Program-made: the position numbers and the translations under genes
Shown here: positions 10,051 through 21,859 of the stretch, one piece after another
Layout: every line of letters begins with the position of its first letter
Numbering within the stretch: the stretch's first letter is position 1
Assembly (NCBI RefSeq): GCF_001552615.1
Contig: NZ_BCRN01000006.1
Location: 62,001-126,000, forward strand
Direction: 5' to 3'
Length of the DNA: 64,000 nucleotides
Origin: Millisia brevis NBRC 105863
GTDB taxonomy: Bacteria; Actinomycetota; Actinomycetes; Mycobacteriales; Mycobacteriaceae
The notes under the pieces: generated by a model
Database searches by the model: none
Told to the model about the DNA's origin: nothing
The model's input: only the letters and a program-made list of their open reading frames with translations

Positions 10051-10862
10051 AGGTGATCGGGCGGCAAGGGAGTCGGACGCCGGACCGGCCGACCGACGCC
10101 GGCGAGATCCCGGTACGCGTCGAGGGGGTCGGTCTGCGGATCGGCGACGCGCACATCCTGCAGGGCGTCACCCTCGGCTTCCGGCGCGGCAGCCTGACCG
10201 CGCTGGTCGGGCCGAACGGAGCGGGCAAGTCGACGCTTTTCGCGGTGATCGCCGGCGACATCGTCCCCACCGAGGGCGCGGCCATCATCGCGGGTCGGCC
10301 GGTATCCGACTGGGGGAGCAGGGATCTCGCCGCTCGCCGGTCGGTGCTGATCCAGGACCACCGGGTGCGCTTCGCGTTCACCGTGCGCGAGGTCGTCGAG
10401 ATGGGCCGTCAACCGCACCGCAGCGATCCGCTCGCCGACGACCGGATCGTCGGCGCAGCGATGACGACCACCGATGTCGCCCACCTCGCCGAACGGGAGG
10501 TCCCCTCGCTGTCGGGCGGCGAGGCGGCGCGGGCGGCCTTCGCCCGCGTGCTGGCCCAGGAATGCCCGATCGTTCTGCTCGACGAGCCGACCGCGGCGCT
10601 GGACCTGCGCCACCAGGAGCTATTGCTGACGACGGCCCGTGGGTTGGCGGACGCCGGCGCCTGCGTCCTGGTCGTCCTGCACGACCTCAATCTCGCGGCC
10701 GGCTACGCGGATCGCATCGTGATGCTGCGCAGGGGCCGCGTGGCCGCCGACGGAACGCCGTCCGACGTTCTGACCGCCGATACCGTTCGAGATGTCTACG
10801 GGCAGAACGTGATGGTGCTCGACCATCCCACCCGAGGGACTCCTCTGGTGGTCACGGTCTGA
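10047..10862 (+). CDS. hmuV: Haem ABC transporter ATP-binding protein
   Basis: 271-residue ABC ATPase powering haem import. Walker A is GPNGAGKST, the Q-loop lies around VLIQDHRVRFAFTV, the signature is LSGGEAARAAFARVLAQ, Walker B is IVLLDEPTAALD, and the switch histidine is in VVLHDLNLA. Length and C-terminal VYGQNVMVLDHPTRGTPLVV are typical of HmuV. GTG 10047 overlaps the hmuU stop (GTGA). It is the last gene of the operon, followed by two strong hairpins. Confidence 0.93.
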   Translation: MKVIGRQGSRTPDRPTDAGEIPVRVEGVGLRIGDAHILQGVTLGFRRGSLTALVGPNGAGKSTLFAVIAGDIVPTEGAAIIAGRPVSDWGSRDLAARRSVLIQDHRVRFAFTVREVVEMGRQPHRSDPLADDRIVGAAMTTTDVAHLAEREVPSLSGGEAARAAFARVLAQECPIVLLDEPTAALDLRHQELLLTTARGLADAGACVLVVLHDLNLAAGYADRIVMLRRGRVAADGTPSDVLTADTVRDVYGQNVMVLDHPTRGTPLVVTV

Positions 10863-10890
10863 CCCGTCCGAGAACGCGCGCCGCCATACC

Positions 10891-10970
10891 GGGGATGACA
10901 ACGGCGCTGCCGGGTGAACCCCGACAGCGCCGTTGTCATCCCCGCCCGGGCGAACGCGGATCGCCCGGGC
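10891..10970. terminator. Double hairpin between hmuV and katG
   Basis: Two adjacent perfect inverted repeats: 19 bp at 10891-10909/10925-10943 with a 15-nt loop, then 10 bp (GCCCGGGCGA) at 10944-10953/10961-10970 with a 7-nt loop. They lie between the convergent hmuV and katG stops and should stop transcription in both directions. Confidence 0.85.
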
Positions 10971-10982
10971 GGATCGTATGCA

Positions 10983-13686
<2,704 letters not shown>

Positions 13687-13703
13687 ACGTCAACAATGAA
13701 GGC

Positions 13704-13758
13704 TTTTCTGGACTGAGTCAACTATCAAACGGACTTTTTCTGGATTCGATCAACTATC
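13704..13758 (-). promoter_or_regulatory. Two direct copies of a 23-bp element upstream of furA
   Basis: TTTTCTGGA..GA.TCAACTATC occurs at 13704-13726 and again at 13736-13758, 32 bp apart (about three helical turns), with only a few mismatches. Read on the furA strand each copy gives GATAGTTGA followed by CCAGAAAA. The stretch is AT-rich relative to its surroundings and directly precedes furA. It is probably the FurA operator and promoter region; the copies may bind cooperating dimers. Confidence 0.6.
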
Positions 13759-13827
13759 CGCAGGTGAACGCGCCGCCGCGCGGGATGCCGCCGACGGCCC
13801 GTCGTACCGGTCCGGTTGACTGATGCG

Positions 13828-14522
13828 ATGGCGACGACCCGGCCCGTCGATCCCGCATCCGGCACCTGGAGTGTCCATCCGGTCACCCCCGAGCGGGTGG
13901 ACGACTTCGTCGCGGTCACCAATCCGAATCGGCGCGCCACGCACCGGTCACCCCCGAGCGGGTGGACGACTTCGTCGCGGTCACCAATCCGAATCGGCGC
14001 GCCACGCATTGCTGGTGTCTGTCCCATCGACTGACCGCCGGCGAGATCGACACCCTCGGACACGGCAGCCGCGAGACCGCCTTCCGGGCGCTCTGCGAAC
14101 GCCCGAATCCGCCGGGGGTGATCGGCTACCGCGACGGAATCCCGGTGGCCTGGTGCAGTATCGAACCGCGCAGTGCGAACACCAGACTCGGCCGATCGAA
14201 GCTGATCCGACCGATCGACGACGTTGCGGTGTGGAGCATCATCTGTGTCGTCATCCGCAGCGGCCACCGCAAGCGTGGCTACACCACGGCGCTGCTGGAG
14301 GGGGCGGTCGCCTACGCCGCCGAGCGCGGCGCCCCCGCGGTCGAGAGCTACCCGGTCGACGCCGCCGGCGGACGCATCGACCTGACGATGGCCTTCGTCG
14401 GCACCCGGGCGATGTTCGAGGCCGCCGGCTTCCACGTCGCCGGGACCACCGATGCGGTCGCGAGCAAGCTGCCCCGACTGGTCATGCGCCGCGATCTGCC
14501 GCCTTCGGTCTCCGGCACGTAG
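13828..14522 (+). pseudogene. GNAT-type acetyltransferase, frameshifted by a 65-bp tandem duplication
   Basis: The natural start is ATG 13828 (MATTRPVDPASG...VDDFVAVTNP). Its frame passes the first copy of a 65-bp repeat, enters the second copy out of register and stops at about 14034. The remaining protein continues in another frame from the second copy (VDDFVAVTNPNRRATHCWCL...) to 14522. It shows GNAT features: VWSIICVVIRSGHRKRGYTTALLEGAVAYA and FEAAGFHVAG. Deleting one copy would restore a single protein of about 209 residues. A GTG at 13962 in the second copy could still start a 187-residue product, so some activity may remain. No homologous substrate is known to me. Confidence 0.75.
13879..14008. 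repeat. Perfect 65-bp tandem duplication inside an acetyltransferase gene
   Basis: Copies at 13879-13943 and 13944-14008 are identical, beginning CCGGTCACCCCC and ending GCCACGCA. The unit is not a multiple of three, so it shifts the reading frame of the surrounding gene. Confidence 0.95.
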
Positions 14523-14650
14523 CGATCCCACCCGCGCCGCCCGTGGACGTCCCACCCGCCGGCCGGGCCGGGCGCCGACGTCAACTGCTAGAAACAACAG
14601 CGGAACAGTCCTCCGGCCATGTGTATGGCCCGGCAGATCGGAGCACCCGG

Positions 14651-15310
14651 ATGAGCCGCTACCAGCAGGAGGACCTGCCCGCGCAGGAGGTCGCCCGGTT
14701 GACCGCCCGCGCGACGCGCCTGGCGGACGCGGTGCGCGCGGTCGTGCAGACCACCGTGGTCAGCGAGGTCGGTGACGCGGAGGTCGACGAGGCGATCGCC
14801 CACCTCGAGGCCGCCAACGCCCTGCTCGGGCGCGAGACCTTGCCCGGCTCGTTCGGGGTGCGGTTCAACACCGACGGCACCCGCCGTGCCTGGGGCAATG
14901 CGGTGACCGGTACCCGCAACCCGATCGCACCCCCGGTCGTCCTCGAGCACGACGGCGAGCGCACATGGGGTGAGGTGACCCTCGGGCCGGGCTACGAGGG
15001 CCCGCCGGGACTCGTCCACGGGGGCATCCTCGCCGCGATCCTCGATCAGATCCTCGGTGCCGCCGCCGAGAACGCCGGGGCGCCCGGGATGACGGGCACC
15101 CTGACGGTCCGGTACCGCCGCGGCACCCCGCTCGGACCGATCCGGGCCGAGGCGTGGCTCGACCGCCGCGAGGGGGTCAAGACGTTCACCAAGGGGCAGC
15201 TCTCGACCGCCGACGGGGTGACCGCCGAGGCGGAGGGAGTCTTCATCCTGCCCCGCTGGGCACGCGAGGCCGCGGCCGAGTTCCTGCGTCCCGGCGTCGG
15301 CGACGCCTGA
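14651..15310 (+). CDS. PaaI-family hotdog thioesterase
   Basis: 219-residue predicted acyl-CoA thioesterase with the hotdog fold in its C-terminal 130 residues. Key segment GPPGLVHGGILAAILDQ contains the HGG of the PaaI family and the Asp that activates water. MTGTLTVRYRRGTPLG and the final strand are also typical. The N-terminal 80 residues are helical and carry no recognised domain. ATG 14651 is 8 nt after GGAG. It ends 4 bp from a convergent reductase gene. Confidence 0.87.
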   Translation: MSRYQQEDLPAQEVARLTARATRLADAVRAVVQTTVVSEVGDAEVDEAIAHLEAANALLGRETLPGSFGVRFNTDGTRRAWGNAVTGTRNPIAPPVVLEHDGERTWGEVTLGPGYEGPPGLVHGGILAAILDQILGAAAENAGAPGMTGTLTVRYRRGTPLGPIRAEAWLDRREGVKTFTKGQLSTADGVTAEAEGVFILPRWAREAAAEFLRPGVGDA

Positions 15311-15314
15311 ACGG

Positions 15315-15890
15315 TCAGGCCGTCTCGCCGGCCGAGTCGGCCGGCTTGCGGGGACCGACGACCCGATAGCGCAGGCAGGCGAAATCGCCGTTGCGGGCGA
15401 TCTCGGTCAGCTCGAGATCGAAGGGCCGCGGGAACAGGGGAGCGCCCGCACCGAGGGTGACCGGCGCGATCGACACGGTGACCTCGTCGAGCATGTCGGC
15501 CGCCGCGAACTGGGCGGCGAGATCCCCACCGCCGACCACCCAGATATCCCGATCGCCGGCGGCCGCGACGATGCGCTCCCGCAGGTCGGCGGGGGTGCCG
15601 GCGACGATGTGCACCGTATCGGCGACCGGTTCGAGGTCGCGGTGGGTGAACACGAAGCAGGGCTGGGTATACGGCCACGGTGAGTCGGCGGAGATCTCGT
15701 GCTCGAGCAGCCAGCGGTAGGTGGTCGAGCCCATCACGATCGCCCCGATATCCGCCAGGAACGCGTTCATGCTCATCGGCCCGGCCTCGTCGAAGGTCTG
15801 GACGAACAACCAGTCGAGGCTGTTGTGCACATCGGCGAGGTAGCCGTCGAGGGTGGTGGCGGTGTTGTACCTGAATCGGTTGGTGCTCAA
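15315..15890 (-). CDS. Dihydrofolate reductase-like (RibD C-terminal family) protein
   Basis: 191-residue protein of the RibD-C/DHFR-like fold, an NADPH-binding reductase family of mostly unknown substrates. Motifs: TTLDGYLAD at the N-terminus, IGAIVMGSTTYRW, and the nucleotide loop DIWVVGGGDLAAQF. The start is unusual: TTG 15890, preceded by GGAGGA at 5 nt, and it overlaps the stop of the upstream AraC gene as TTGA. This points to translational coupling with that regulator, so the two likely act together. Confidence 0.85.
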   Translation of the reverse strand: MSTNRFRYNTATTLDGYLADVHNSLDWLFVQTFDEAGPMSMNAFLADIGAIVMGSTTYRWLLEHEISADSPWPYTQPCFVFTHRDLEPVADTVHIVAGTPADLRERIVAAAGDRDIWVVGGGDLAAQFAAADMLDEVTVSIAPVTLGAGAPLFPRPFDLELTEIARNGDFACLRYRVVGPRKPADSAGETA

Positions 15891-16828
15891 GAGATTCCTC
15901 CGGATTGGTGGCGATGCCACAGGATGGGGTCGGGTTCGAGGCGCGGATCGGTGCGCGCGACACCCGCGTCGGCGAGCAACATGCGGGCCAGTTGTCGGCG
16001 CTGAATCGAGAACGTCAGGACATGCGCGGCGATCTGCGAGAGCAGAAACGACTCCGGCGGATCGCAGACGGCGTCGATGACGCGGTCGTGCCAGGCCCGT
16101 CGGCGTTCGATATCGCGGGTGAGCGCCAGCCAGCGCGGAGCGACCTGCCGGTGTCGCTCGAGCAGCGCCGCCGGGTCGTCGGCCGGTGGGGCGGGGGAGT
16201 CCTCGCCGGTGATCGATGCGATCCAGGGTTGCTTGTCGTGGACGAGGTGGGTGAGTATCTGCGCGAGCGACTCGTCGGGGGCGTCCCACGGCAGCAGACG
16301 GTGGCCGGGCAGCCGCCGGGCGCGGTAGGACTGCTCGTCGACCTCGGCCGCGACGGCCAGCAGCGCCGAGATGTCGTCGAGGTCGTGCCGAATCAGCAGG
16401 GCGGGAACATCTCCGGCCGACTCCTCGAAGATCTCGCCGCTGTCGACGTAGAGCACGGTCGGCCCGTGGAAGTGCACCCCATTGGGTGCGGGCAGCCAGT
16501 GCCCGCGCCGATCCTCGGGCGCCGGCGCGCTCGGCGGACGTCCGAAGGCGCGACCGAACGCCCTGGCGAAGCCGTCGACCGATTCGTAGCCGGCGGCGAA
16601 GGCCGCATCGGTGACCGTCGCACCCCGCTGGAGCTGCCAGGCCGCGCGCTCGAGCATGACCCGACGTCGCAACGCCACCGGCGACTCGCCGACATGCCGG
16701 GTGAGCTGTCGACCGAAGTGGAACGGGGAGACGTAGGCGCCGGCGGCCATCTCCGCGAGCGAGCCGTGCCCATCGGCCAGGACCGCGTCGAGGAGTTCCC
16801 GAATGCGATCCCGACCGATGTCCGTCAT
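15887..16828 (-). CDS. AraC-family regulator with DinB-like C-terminal region
   Basis: 313-residue regulator. The N-terminal 105 residues hold two helix-turn-helix motifs of the AraC type (SLAEMAAGAYVSPFHFGRQLTRHVGESP and TVTDAAFAAGYESVDGFARAFGRAFG). The C-terminal region looks like a DinB/YfiT four-helix domain, with candidate metal histidines in LTHLVHDKQ and AAHVLTFSIQRRQLARMLL. This AraC-DinB fusion type is often paired with small reductases. ATG 16828. Its stop overlaps the next gene's TTG start. Confidence 0.8.
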   Translation of the reverse strand: MTDIGRDRIRELLDAVLADGHGSLAEMAAGAYVSPFHFGRQLTRHVGESPVALRRRVMLERAAWQLQRGATVTDAAFAAGYESVDGFARAFGRAFGRPPSAPAPEDRRGHWLPAPNGVHFHGPTVLYVDSGEIFEESAGDVPALLIRHDLDDISALLAVAAEVDEQSYRARRLPGHRLLPWDAPDESLAQILTHLVHDKQPWIASITGEDSPAPPADDPAALLERHRQVAPRWLALTRDIERRRAWHDRVIDAVCDPPESFLLSQIAAHVLTFSIQRRQLARMLLADAGVARTDPRLEPDPILWHRHQSGGIS

Positions 16829-16892
16829 GGCTTCAGTATCGGACGGACCGATCCGCGCGCGCCCGACCGTTCTTGCTCACCCGGTCGGCCGA

Positions 16893-18155
16893 TCAGCCGA
16901 TGGACAGACCCCGCGCGGAGGCGGACGGCACCAACCGATCCAGCTGGGTGACGTGCTGCGGGCCGAGTTCGTCGAGGCTGCTGACCTGCAACAGCTTCAT
17001 GGTGCGCACGATCTGCTCCGCGAGGATCTCGATGGCGCGATCGACGCCGGCGCGACCGCCCGCCATCAGGCCGTACAGGTAGGCGCGGCCGATCAGGGTG
17101 AACTTCGCCCCCATCGCGATCGACGCGACGATGTCGGCGCCGTTCATGATGCCGGTGTCGATCGCGATCTCCGCATCGCGGCCGACCTCCCGGACCACCT
17201 CGGGGAGCAGCCGGAACGGCACGGGCGCCCGATCGAGCTGTCGGCCGCCGTGATTGGACAGCACGAGCCCGTCGACGCCCAGGTCGATCAGCCGCTTGGC
17301 GTCCTCGACGTTCTGGACCCCCTTGACCACCAGCTTCCCGGGCCACAGGGCCCGGATCTCGTCGAGATCATCGAACGAGATCGAGGGGTCCATCGCATTG
17401 TCCAGCAGCTCGCCGACGGTGCCGCCGGTCGACGACAGCGAGGCGAATTCCAGTTTCGGCGTCGTCAGGAAGTTGATCCACCAGGCCGGTCGCGGGATCG
17501 CGTTGAGCACGGTCGGCAGTGTCAGCACCGGCGGGATCGAGAAGCCGTTGCGCTTGTCGCGCAGCCGGGCGCCGGCCACCGGGGCGTCGACGGTGAAGAA
17601 GAGGGTGTCGAAACCGGCCGCCGCGGCCCGCTGGACCAGGGCATAGGAGATCGAGCGGTCCTTCATCACGTAGAGCTGGAACCAGTTGCGTCCGCCCGGG
17701 TTGGCGTCCTTGACCGCCTCGATCGAGGTCGTCCCCAGTGTGGAGAGCGAGAACGGGATGCCGGCCGCACCCGCCGCGCCGGCGCCGGCGACCTCACCCT
17801 CGGTCTGCATCAACCGGGTGAAGCCGGTCGGTGCGATACCGAAGGGCAGCGCGGACGGCCCGCCGAAGATGGTGGTCGAGGTGTCGACATGCGAGACGTC
17901 CCGCAGGATCGACGGGTGGAACTCGATGTCGGAGAAGGCCTGCCGGGACCGGTCCATCGAGATCTCGTCGTCGGCGGCGCCGTCGGTGTAGTCGAAGGCC
18001 GCCCGCGGGGTGCGGCGCTTCGCGATCTTACGCAGGTCCTCGATGGTCAGCGCCGCCGCCAGCCGTCGGGTGGTCGGATTGAACTCGGGCTTCTTGAGCG
18101 ATACCTGTTCGAAGAGCTCGCTCGGGTGCGGGAGCTGCCTCTTGATGGTGCTCAT
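16893..18155 (-). CDS. lldD: FMN-dependent L-lactate dehydrogenase / alpha-hydroxyacid oxidase
   Basis: 420-residue FMN alpha-hydroxyacid dehydrogenase of the LldD2 type, oxidising L-lactate to pyruvate and passing electrons to quinone. Motifs: [32 protein letters not shown], the FMN/substrate segment [12 protein letters not shown], the catalytic-site block [30 protein letters not shown] with active His, and [28 protein letters not shown] 18155 follows AAGGGG. It stands alone. Another 2-hydroxyacid is possible as substrate. Confidence 0.88.
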   Translation of the reverse strand: MSTIKRQLPHPSELFEQVSLKKPEFNPTTRRLAAALTIEDLRKIAKRRTPRAAFDYTDGAADDEISMDRSRQAFSDIEFHPSILRDVSHVDTSTTIFGGPSALPFGIAPTGFTRLMQTEGEVAGAGAAGAAGIPFSLSTLGTTSIEAVKDANPGGRNWFQLYVMKDRSISYALVQRAAAAGFDTLFFTVDAPVAGARLRDKRNGFSIPPVLTLPTVLNAIPRPAWWINFLTTPKLEFASLSSTGGTVGELLDNAMDPSISFDDLDEIRALWPGKLVVKGVQNVEDAKRLIDLGVDGLVLSNHGGRQLDRAPVPFRLLPEVVREVGRDAEIAIDTGIMNGADIVASIAMGAKFTLIGRAYLYGLMAGGRAGVDRAIEILAEQIVRTMKLLQVSSLDELGPQHVTQLDRLVPSASARGLSIG

Positions 18156-18374
18156 GACCTGCCCCTTTCGAGGGTCGTGACGACGTTGTCGGTCGTTCCC
18201 TGCTGGCATGTCACCACCTCGCGGCGGATAGGGCAAACCGGTTGGGCGCGGACCGGTCGGCGTCGGCTCCGACATATCCGTGAGAACGGGTCGAACCTGT
18301 CGGAGGGGGCCGGCAGGGTGGAGGTGTCCGAGATCGTGAGCGAGACCATCGAAACGGCAAGGGTGGGGATTTCC

Positions 18375-18812
18375 GTGGCACTCGACGTGCAGGTCACCTT
18401 CGATTGCTCCGACCCGGCGGCGCTGGCCGCCTTCTGGGCGGAGGCGCTGGGCTACGAGATTCAGCCGCCACCGCCGGGTTTCGACTCGTGGGATGCGGCA
18501 CTCGACGCCTTCGGGGTACCGGCGGAGGAGCGCAACAGCCGCTCGGCGGTGATCGACCCGGACGGGAAGGGGCCGCGGGTGTTCTTCCAGCGCGTTCCCG
18601 AGGGCAAGTCGGTCAAGAACCGGCTACATCTCGACGTGCGGTCCGCCCCGGGGTTGTCGGGGCCCGAGCGGATGGCGGCGCTCGAGGCCGCGTCCGCGCG
18701 CTTGACCGCCCTCGGTGCGGTCCGGTTGCGGCGGATCGAGCCGCAGCCGCCGATGGACGCCGGCTTCATCGTGATGACCGATCCCGAGGGCAACGAGTTC
18801 TGCCTCGACTGA
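18375..18812 (+). CDS. VOC-superfamily (glyoxalase/bleomycin-resistance fold) protein
   Basis: 145-residue single VOC domain of the subgroup opening [27 protein letters not shown] and closing [21 protein letters not shown], with the metal-site Glu in the last motif. This subgroup is often annotated glyoxalase-like but has no proven substrate. GTG 18375 is chosen as the last start before the first beta strand, with GGGG 6-9 nt upstream; earlier GTG codons would add a charged, non-homologous leader. It lies alone between lldD and the aldehyde dehydrogenase. Confidence 0.8.
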   Translation: MALDVQVTFDCSDPAALAAFWAEALGYEIQPPPPGFDSWDAALDAFGVPAEERNSRSAVIDPDGKGPRVFFQRVPEGKSVKNRLHLDVRSAPGLSGPERMAALEAASARLTALGAVRLRRIEPQPPMDAGFIVMTDPEGNEFCLD

Positions 18813-19006
18813 TGTAGGCCGATGGGTGGGGTGGCCGGTCCGGGGCCGGCGACGGCCGAATCGGGTGCTGTGGTGCGGATTACACGATCGATGCCTCGAT
18901 CGGGGCGTCGATCGGAATTATTGACCACTCAACCAGGTTATTGCCGACGTAAAGTAATTAACGGCCGCGACGGAGATCCCGCCGCAACCAGCAAGGAGAA
19001 GCAACG

Positions 19007-20398
19007 ATGGCTTTCCAAACGCTGAACCCCTACACCGAAGAGGTGGTTGCCACCTTCGACGAGCTGACCGACGCTCAGATCGATGCGGTGATCGACGAGG
19101 CGGACCGGGCCTTCCGCGAGTGGAAGAAGACCCCGCTGTCCACCCGGACGAACCTGTTGGCGACGGCCGCGCAGCGTCTGCGTGACAACAAGGACCACTA
19201 CGCGGAGATCCTGACCCTCGAGATGGGCAAGGTCATCGGGGAGGCGCGGGCCGAGGTCGAGTTGACGGCCGAGATCTTCGACTACTACGCCAAGAACGCC
19301 GACCGGCTGCTCGAGCCGGAGCCCATTCCGGTCGCCGACCCGCGCTCCGGGCGGGCCTACCTGTCGCGTGAGCCCTTGGGCGTCATCTACGCGATCGAGC
19401 CCTGGAACTTCCCGTACTACCAGCTCGTCCGAGTAGCCGCCCCGCAGCTGTCCGCGGGCAACACCGTGGTGCTCAAGCACGCCTCGAACGTGCCGCAGTC
19501 CGCGCTGGCCTTCGAGAAGCTGTTGACCGATTCGGGCGCTCCGAAGGGCGTGTACACCAACGTCTTCGTGGCCACCTCGACCACCGAGCGCATCCTGGCC
19601 AACCCGAAGGTTCGCGGCGTCGCATTGACCGGTAGCGAGCGGGCCGGACGTTCCGTCGCGCAGCTCGCCGCCAAGCATCTCAAGAAGAGCACCCTCGAAC
19701 TCGGTGGGGCCGACGCGTTCATCGTCCTCGAGGACGCCGACATCGACAAGGCCGTCGAGTGGGCCGTCTTCGGACGCCACTGGAACGCCGGCCAGGTCTG
19801 CGTCTCGTCGAAGCGCCTGATCGTCGTCGACGCCGTATACGACGAGTTCCTCGCCAAGTACCGCGCCGGTGTCGCGAACCTGGTCGCCGGTGACCCGATG
19901 GATCCGGCCACCACCCTGGCCCCGCTGTCCTCCCAGACCGCCGCCGATCAGCTCGGCGAGCAGGTCAAGTCCGCCATCGCCGGCGGCGCCACCGCCGAGG
20001 AGGTCGGCCCGGCCGTTCCGGAGAAGGGCGCCTTCTTCCAGCCGACCATCCTGACCGACATCAGCAAGGACAACCCCGCCTTCTACGAGGAGTTCTTCGG
20101 GCCGGTCAGCCAGGTCTACCGGGTCAAGGACGAGGCCGAGGCGATCGAGATCGCGAACGACTCGCCCTTCGGTCTCGGTGGATCGGTGTTCACCACCGAC
20201 GAGGCCCGCGGCGAGCGGGTTGCCCACCAGCTCGACACCGGCATGGTGTTCGTCAACCATCCGACCGGCGTCAAGGCGGACATCCCCTTCGGCGGTGTCA
20301 AGAACTCGGGCTACGGCCACGAGCTGATCGGACTCGGCTTCGACGAGTTCATCAACATCAAGGTGATCGACGTCGTCGACATCGACGCCCCGTTCTGA
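19007..20398 (+). CDS. Succinate-semialdehyde dehydrogenase-type aldehyde dehydrogenase
   Basis: 463-residue NAD(P)+ aldehyde dehydrogenase. Catalytic residues are visible: N134 in EPWNFPYY, general base E231 in LELGGADAF, and nucleophile C265 in NAGQVCVSSKR; K157 supports cofactor binding. The short N-terminus and overall sequence fit the GabD/Sad group that converts succinate semialdehyde to succinate. ATG 19007 lies 8 nt after AAGGAG. It is monocistronic, followed by an 18-bp perfect hairpin. Substrate assignment is by family and could be another semialdehyde. Confidence 0.87.
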   Translation: MAFQTLNPYTEEVVATFDELTDAQIDAVIDEADRAFREWKKTPLSTRTNLLATAAQRLRDNKDHYAEILTLEMGKVIGEARAEVELTAEIFDYYAKNADRLLEPEPIPVADPRSGRAYLSREPLGVIYAIEPWNFPYYQLVRVAAPQLSAGNTVVLKHASNVPQSALAFEKLLTDSGAPKGVYTNVFVATSTTERILANPKVRGVALTGSERAGRSVAQLAAKHLKKSTLELGGADAFIVLEDADIDKAVEWAVFGRHWNAGQVCVSSKRLIVVDAVYDEFLAKYRAGVANLVAGDPMDPATTLAPLSSQTAADQLGEQVKSAIAGGATAEEVGPAVPEKGAFFQPTILTDISKDNPAFYEEFFGPVSQVYRVKDEAEAIEIANDSPFGLGGSVFTTDEARGERVAHQLDTGMVFVNHPTGVKADIPFGGVKNSGYGHELIGLGFDEFINIKVIDVVDIDAPF

Positions 20399-20413
20399 TC
20401 GAATCTTCTGCAC

Positions 20414-20453
20414 CACAGCGGCGCCCCGGGTATCCACCCGGGGCGCCGCTGTG
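20414..20453 (+). terminator. Strong hairpin after the aldehyde dehydrogenase
   Basis: Perfect 18-bp inverted repeat (CACAGCGGCGCCCCGGGT and complement) with a 4-nt loop, 15 bp after the stop codon and before the convergent reductase gene. Confidence 0.85.
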
Positions 20454-20514
20454 CTGTCGATACAGTGTCCCGCCCATAGCGCCGCCGCGTCGGTACTGCC
20501 GCGGCCGGCGACCG

Positions 20515-21093
20515 CTAGGACCGGACGTACTCGTTGATCAGCACGCCCGACTCGAAGGGGCTGCTGTTCACCAGCTTCCACGAGCCCGCCGGCCCGCCGA
20601 GCGCACCGGCGAAGAGCGGTATTCCGTCGCCGCCGAGCAGGATCGGATTGACCTTCAGGATCAGCCGGTCGATCCGATCGGCGAGCGCGCCGGCCAGGAT
20701 TCCGCCGCCGCAGAGCCAGATCCCCGCACCGCCGCGGGCTTTGAGCGCATCGACCACCTCCGCCGGCGAACCTTCCGCGCGTTCGACCCCCGGCCCCAGC
20801 GGCCGGTCGGTTCGACGGTCGAAGACGATCTGTCGCAGGTGCGGGTAGGGGGAGTCGACTCCCACGGCGCGCCCGACGTCGTAGGTATGCGCACCCATCA
20901 ACACGGTGTCGAAGCGGTCGACCGGCGGGGTCAGCCCGAGGGCACTGAGCGCGGCTCCGGGCAGGGTATCGGTGAATCGGGTGACGATCGTGTCCATGTG
21001 ATCACCGACGACGGGAAACGCGGAGTAGTCCCCGTCCGCCGCCGCGATCCGACCGTCGAGACTCACCGCCACGACATAGACCAATTCGCGCAT
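20515..21093 (-). CDS. Dihydrofolate reductase-like (RibD C-terminal family) protein
   Basis: 192-residue RibD-C/DHFR-like reductase: VAVSLDGRIAAADGDYSAFP at the N-terminus, VLMGAHTYDVGR, nucleotide loop GIWLCGGGILAGAL and ILLGGDGIPLFAG. It is the second member of this family in the window and differs clearly from the first. ATG 21093 is 5 nt after GGAGG; the GTG two codons upstream would bury the ribosome site. It is divergent from a TetR gene with a shared palindrome, so it is probably that regulator's target. Substrate unknown. Confidence 0.85.
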   Translation of the reverse strand: MRELVYVVAVSLDGRIAAADGDYSAFPVVGDHMDTIVTRFTDTLPGAALSALGLTPPVDRFDTVLMGAHTYDVGRAVGVDSPYPHLRQIVFDRRTDRPLGPGVERAEGSPAEVVDALKARGGAGIWLCGGGILAGALADRIDRLILKVNPILLGGDGIPLFAGALGGPAGSWKLVNSSPFESGVLINEYVRS

Positions 21094-21123
21094 GTCCACC
21101 TCCAGTGTGTCGCTGCCAACCGA

Positions 21124-21145
21124 AACTACGACAGATGTCGTGGTT
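21124..21145. promoter_or_regulatory. 22-bp dyad, probable TetR operator
   Basis: AAC-T-ACGACA-GA-TGTCGT-G-GTT is symmetric over 22 bp apart from the centre and one flanking pair. It sits between the divergent reductase (start 21093) and TetR (start 21227) genes, the usual place for a TetR operator. Confidence 0.65.
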
Positions 21146-21226
21146 GAACAAGCGGTTTACGCCCGCGACGTGGGTCCGACCGGCTGGGGCAGGGGACCGG
21201 ACGGGATGGCCGGCTACTCTCGAGTC

Positions 21227-21814
21227 ATGGTCCGCAACGACGAGCGTCGAGTGCTGATCGCCGACACCGCGATCCGCGTGCTCGCGGAGGCGGGGGCGCG
21301 TGGGCTGACCTTTCGCGCGGTCGACGCCGAGGCGCACCTACCGCGCGGCACCACCTCGAACTACTTCCGCGCCCGATCGACACTGATCGGCGCCGCAATC
21401 GATCGGATCGGCGCGCGGCTCGCGCCGAACCCGGAGACCCTGCGGACGTTGGGCCGGCGCACCGCGGGTCCCGATCTGTTCGCCGACTACATCCGCGACA
21501 TCATCGACCGCCTGCTCGGCGACCGGGAGGCGACGACGGCGCTGTTCGAACTGCGACTCAACGCCGCTCGTGATCCGGAGATCGGCGAGCGCATCGGACA
21601 TTGGCTGCGGACGGCGTTCGCCGCCGACGTCGCGTTCAACGCCGACGCCGGATTGCCGGGCGGCAGATTCGAGATCGCCCTGTTTCACTACGCCATCGAC
21701 GGGTACATCCTCGATCGGCTCACGATGCCGATCGCCCCGGACATCGGCGGCGACCCGGTGATCGACACCCTGGTGGACGCCCTCTTCGGTCCGCGGACGC
21801 AGCGACGCCCGTGA
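21227..21814 (+). CDS. TetR-family transcriptional regulator
   Basis: 195-residue TetR protein. The N-terminal HTH is GARGLTFRAVDAEAHLPRGTTSNYFRARSTLIGAAI; the Pro-Arg-Gly-Thr-Thr-Ser-Asn-Tyr-Phe recognition helix is typical. The C-terminal ligand domain (about 60-195) is all-helical and unassigned. ATG 21227. The divergent reductase gene and the dyad at 21124-21145 suggest it represses itself and that gene. Its stop lies inside a long hairpin. Confidence 0.9.
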   Translation: MVRNDERRVLIADTAIRVLAEAGARGLTFRAVDAEAHLPRGTTSNYFRARSTLIGAAIDRIGARLAPNPETLRTLGRRTAGPDLFADYIRDIIDRLLGDREATTALFELRLNAARDPEIGERIGHWLRTAFAADVAFNADAGLPGGRFEIALFHYAIDGYILDRLTMPIAPDIGGDPVIDTLVDALFGPRTQRRP

Positions 21815-21846
21815 GCTCCGGTCGAACCGGAACCCACGGGCGTCGC
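21802..21846. terminator. Hairpin overlapping the TetR stop codon
   Basis: GCGACGCCCGTG at 21802-21813 pairs perfectly with CACGGGCGTCGC at 21835-21846, and inside it TCCGGT/ACCGGA forms a second stem. The stop TGA lies at the base of the first arm. It separates TetR from a convergent membrane-protein gene. Confidence 0.7.
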
Positions 21847-21859
21847 CGTACGGCGGCGA

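Noticed and set aside
18938-20581. 547-residue frame opposite the aldehyde dehydrogenase
   Set aside because: Antisense shadow; the plus strand has all ALDH catalytic residues.
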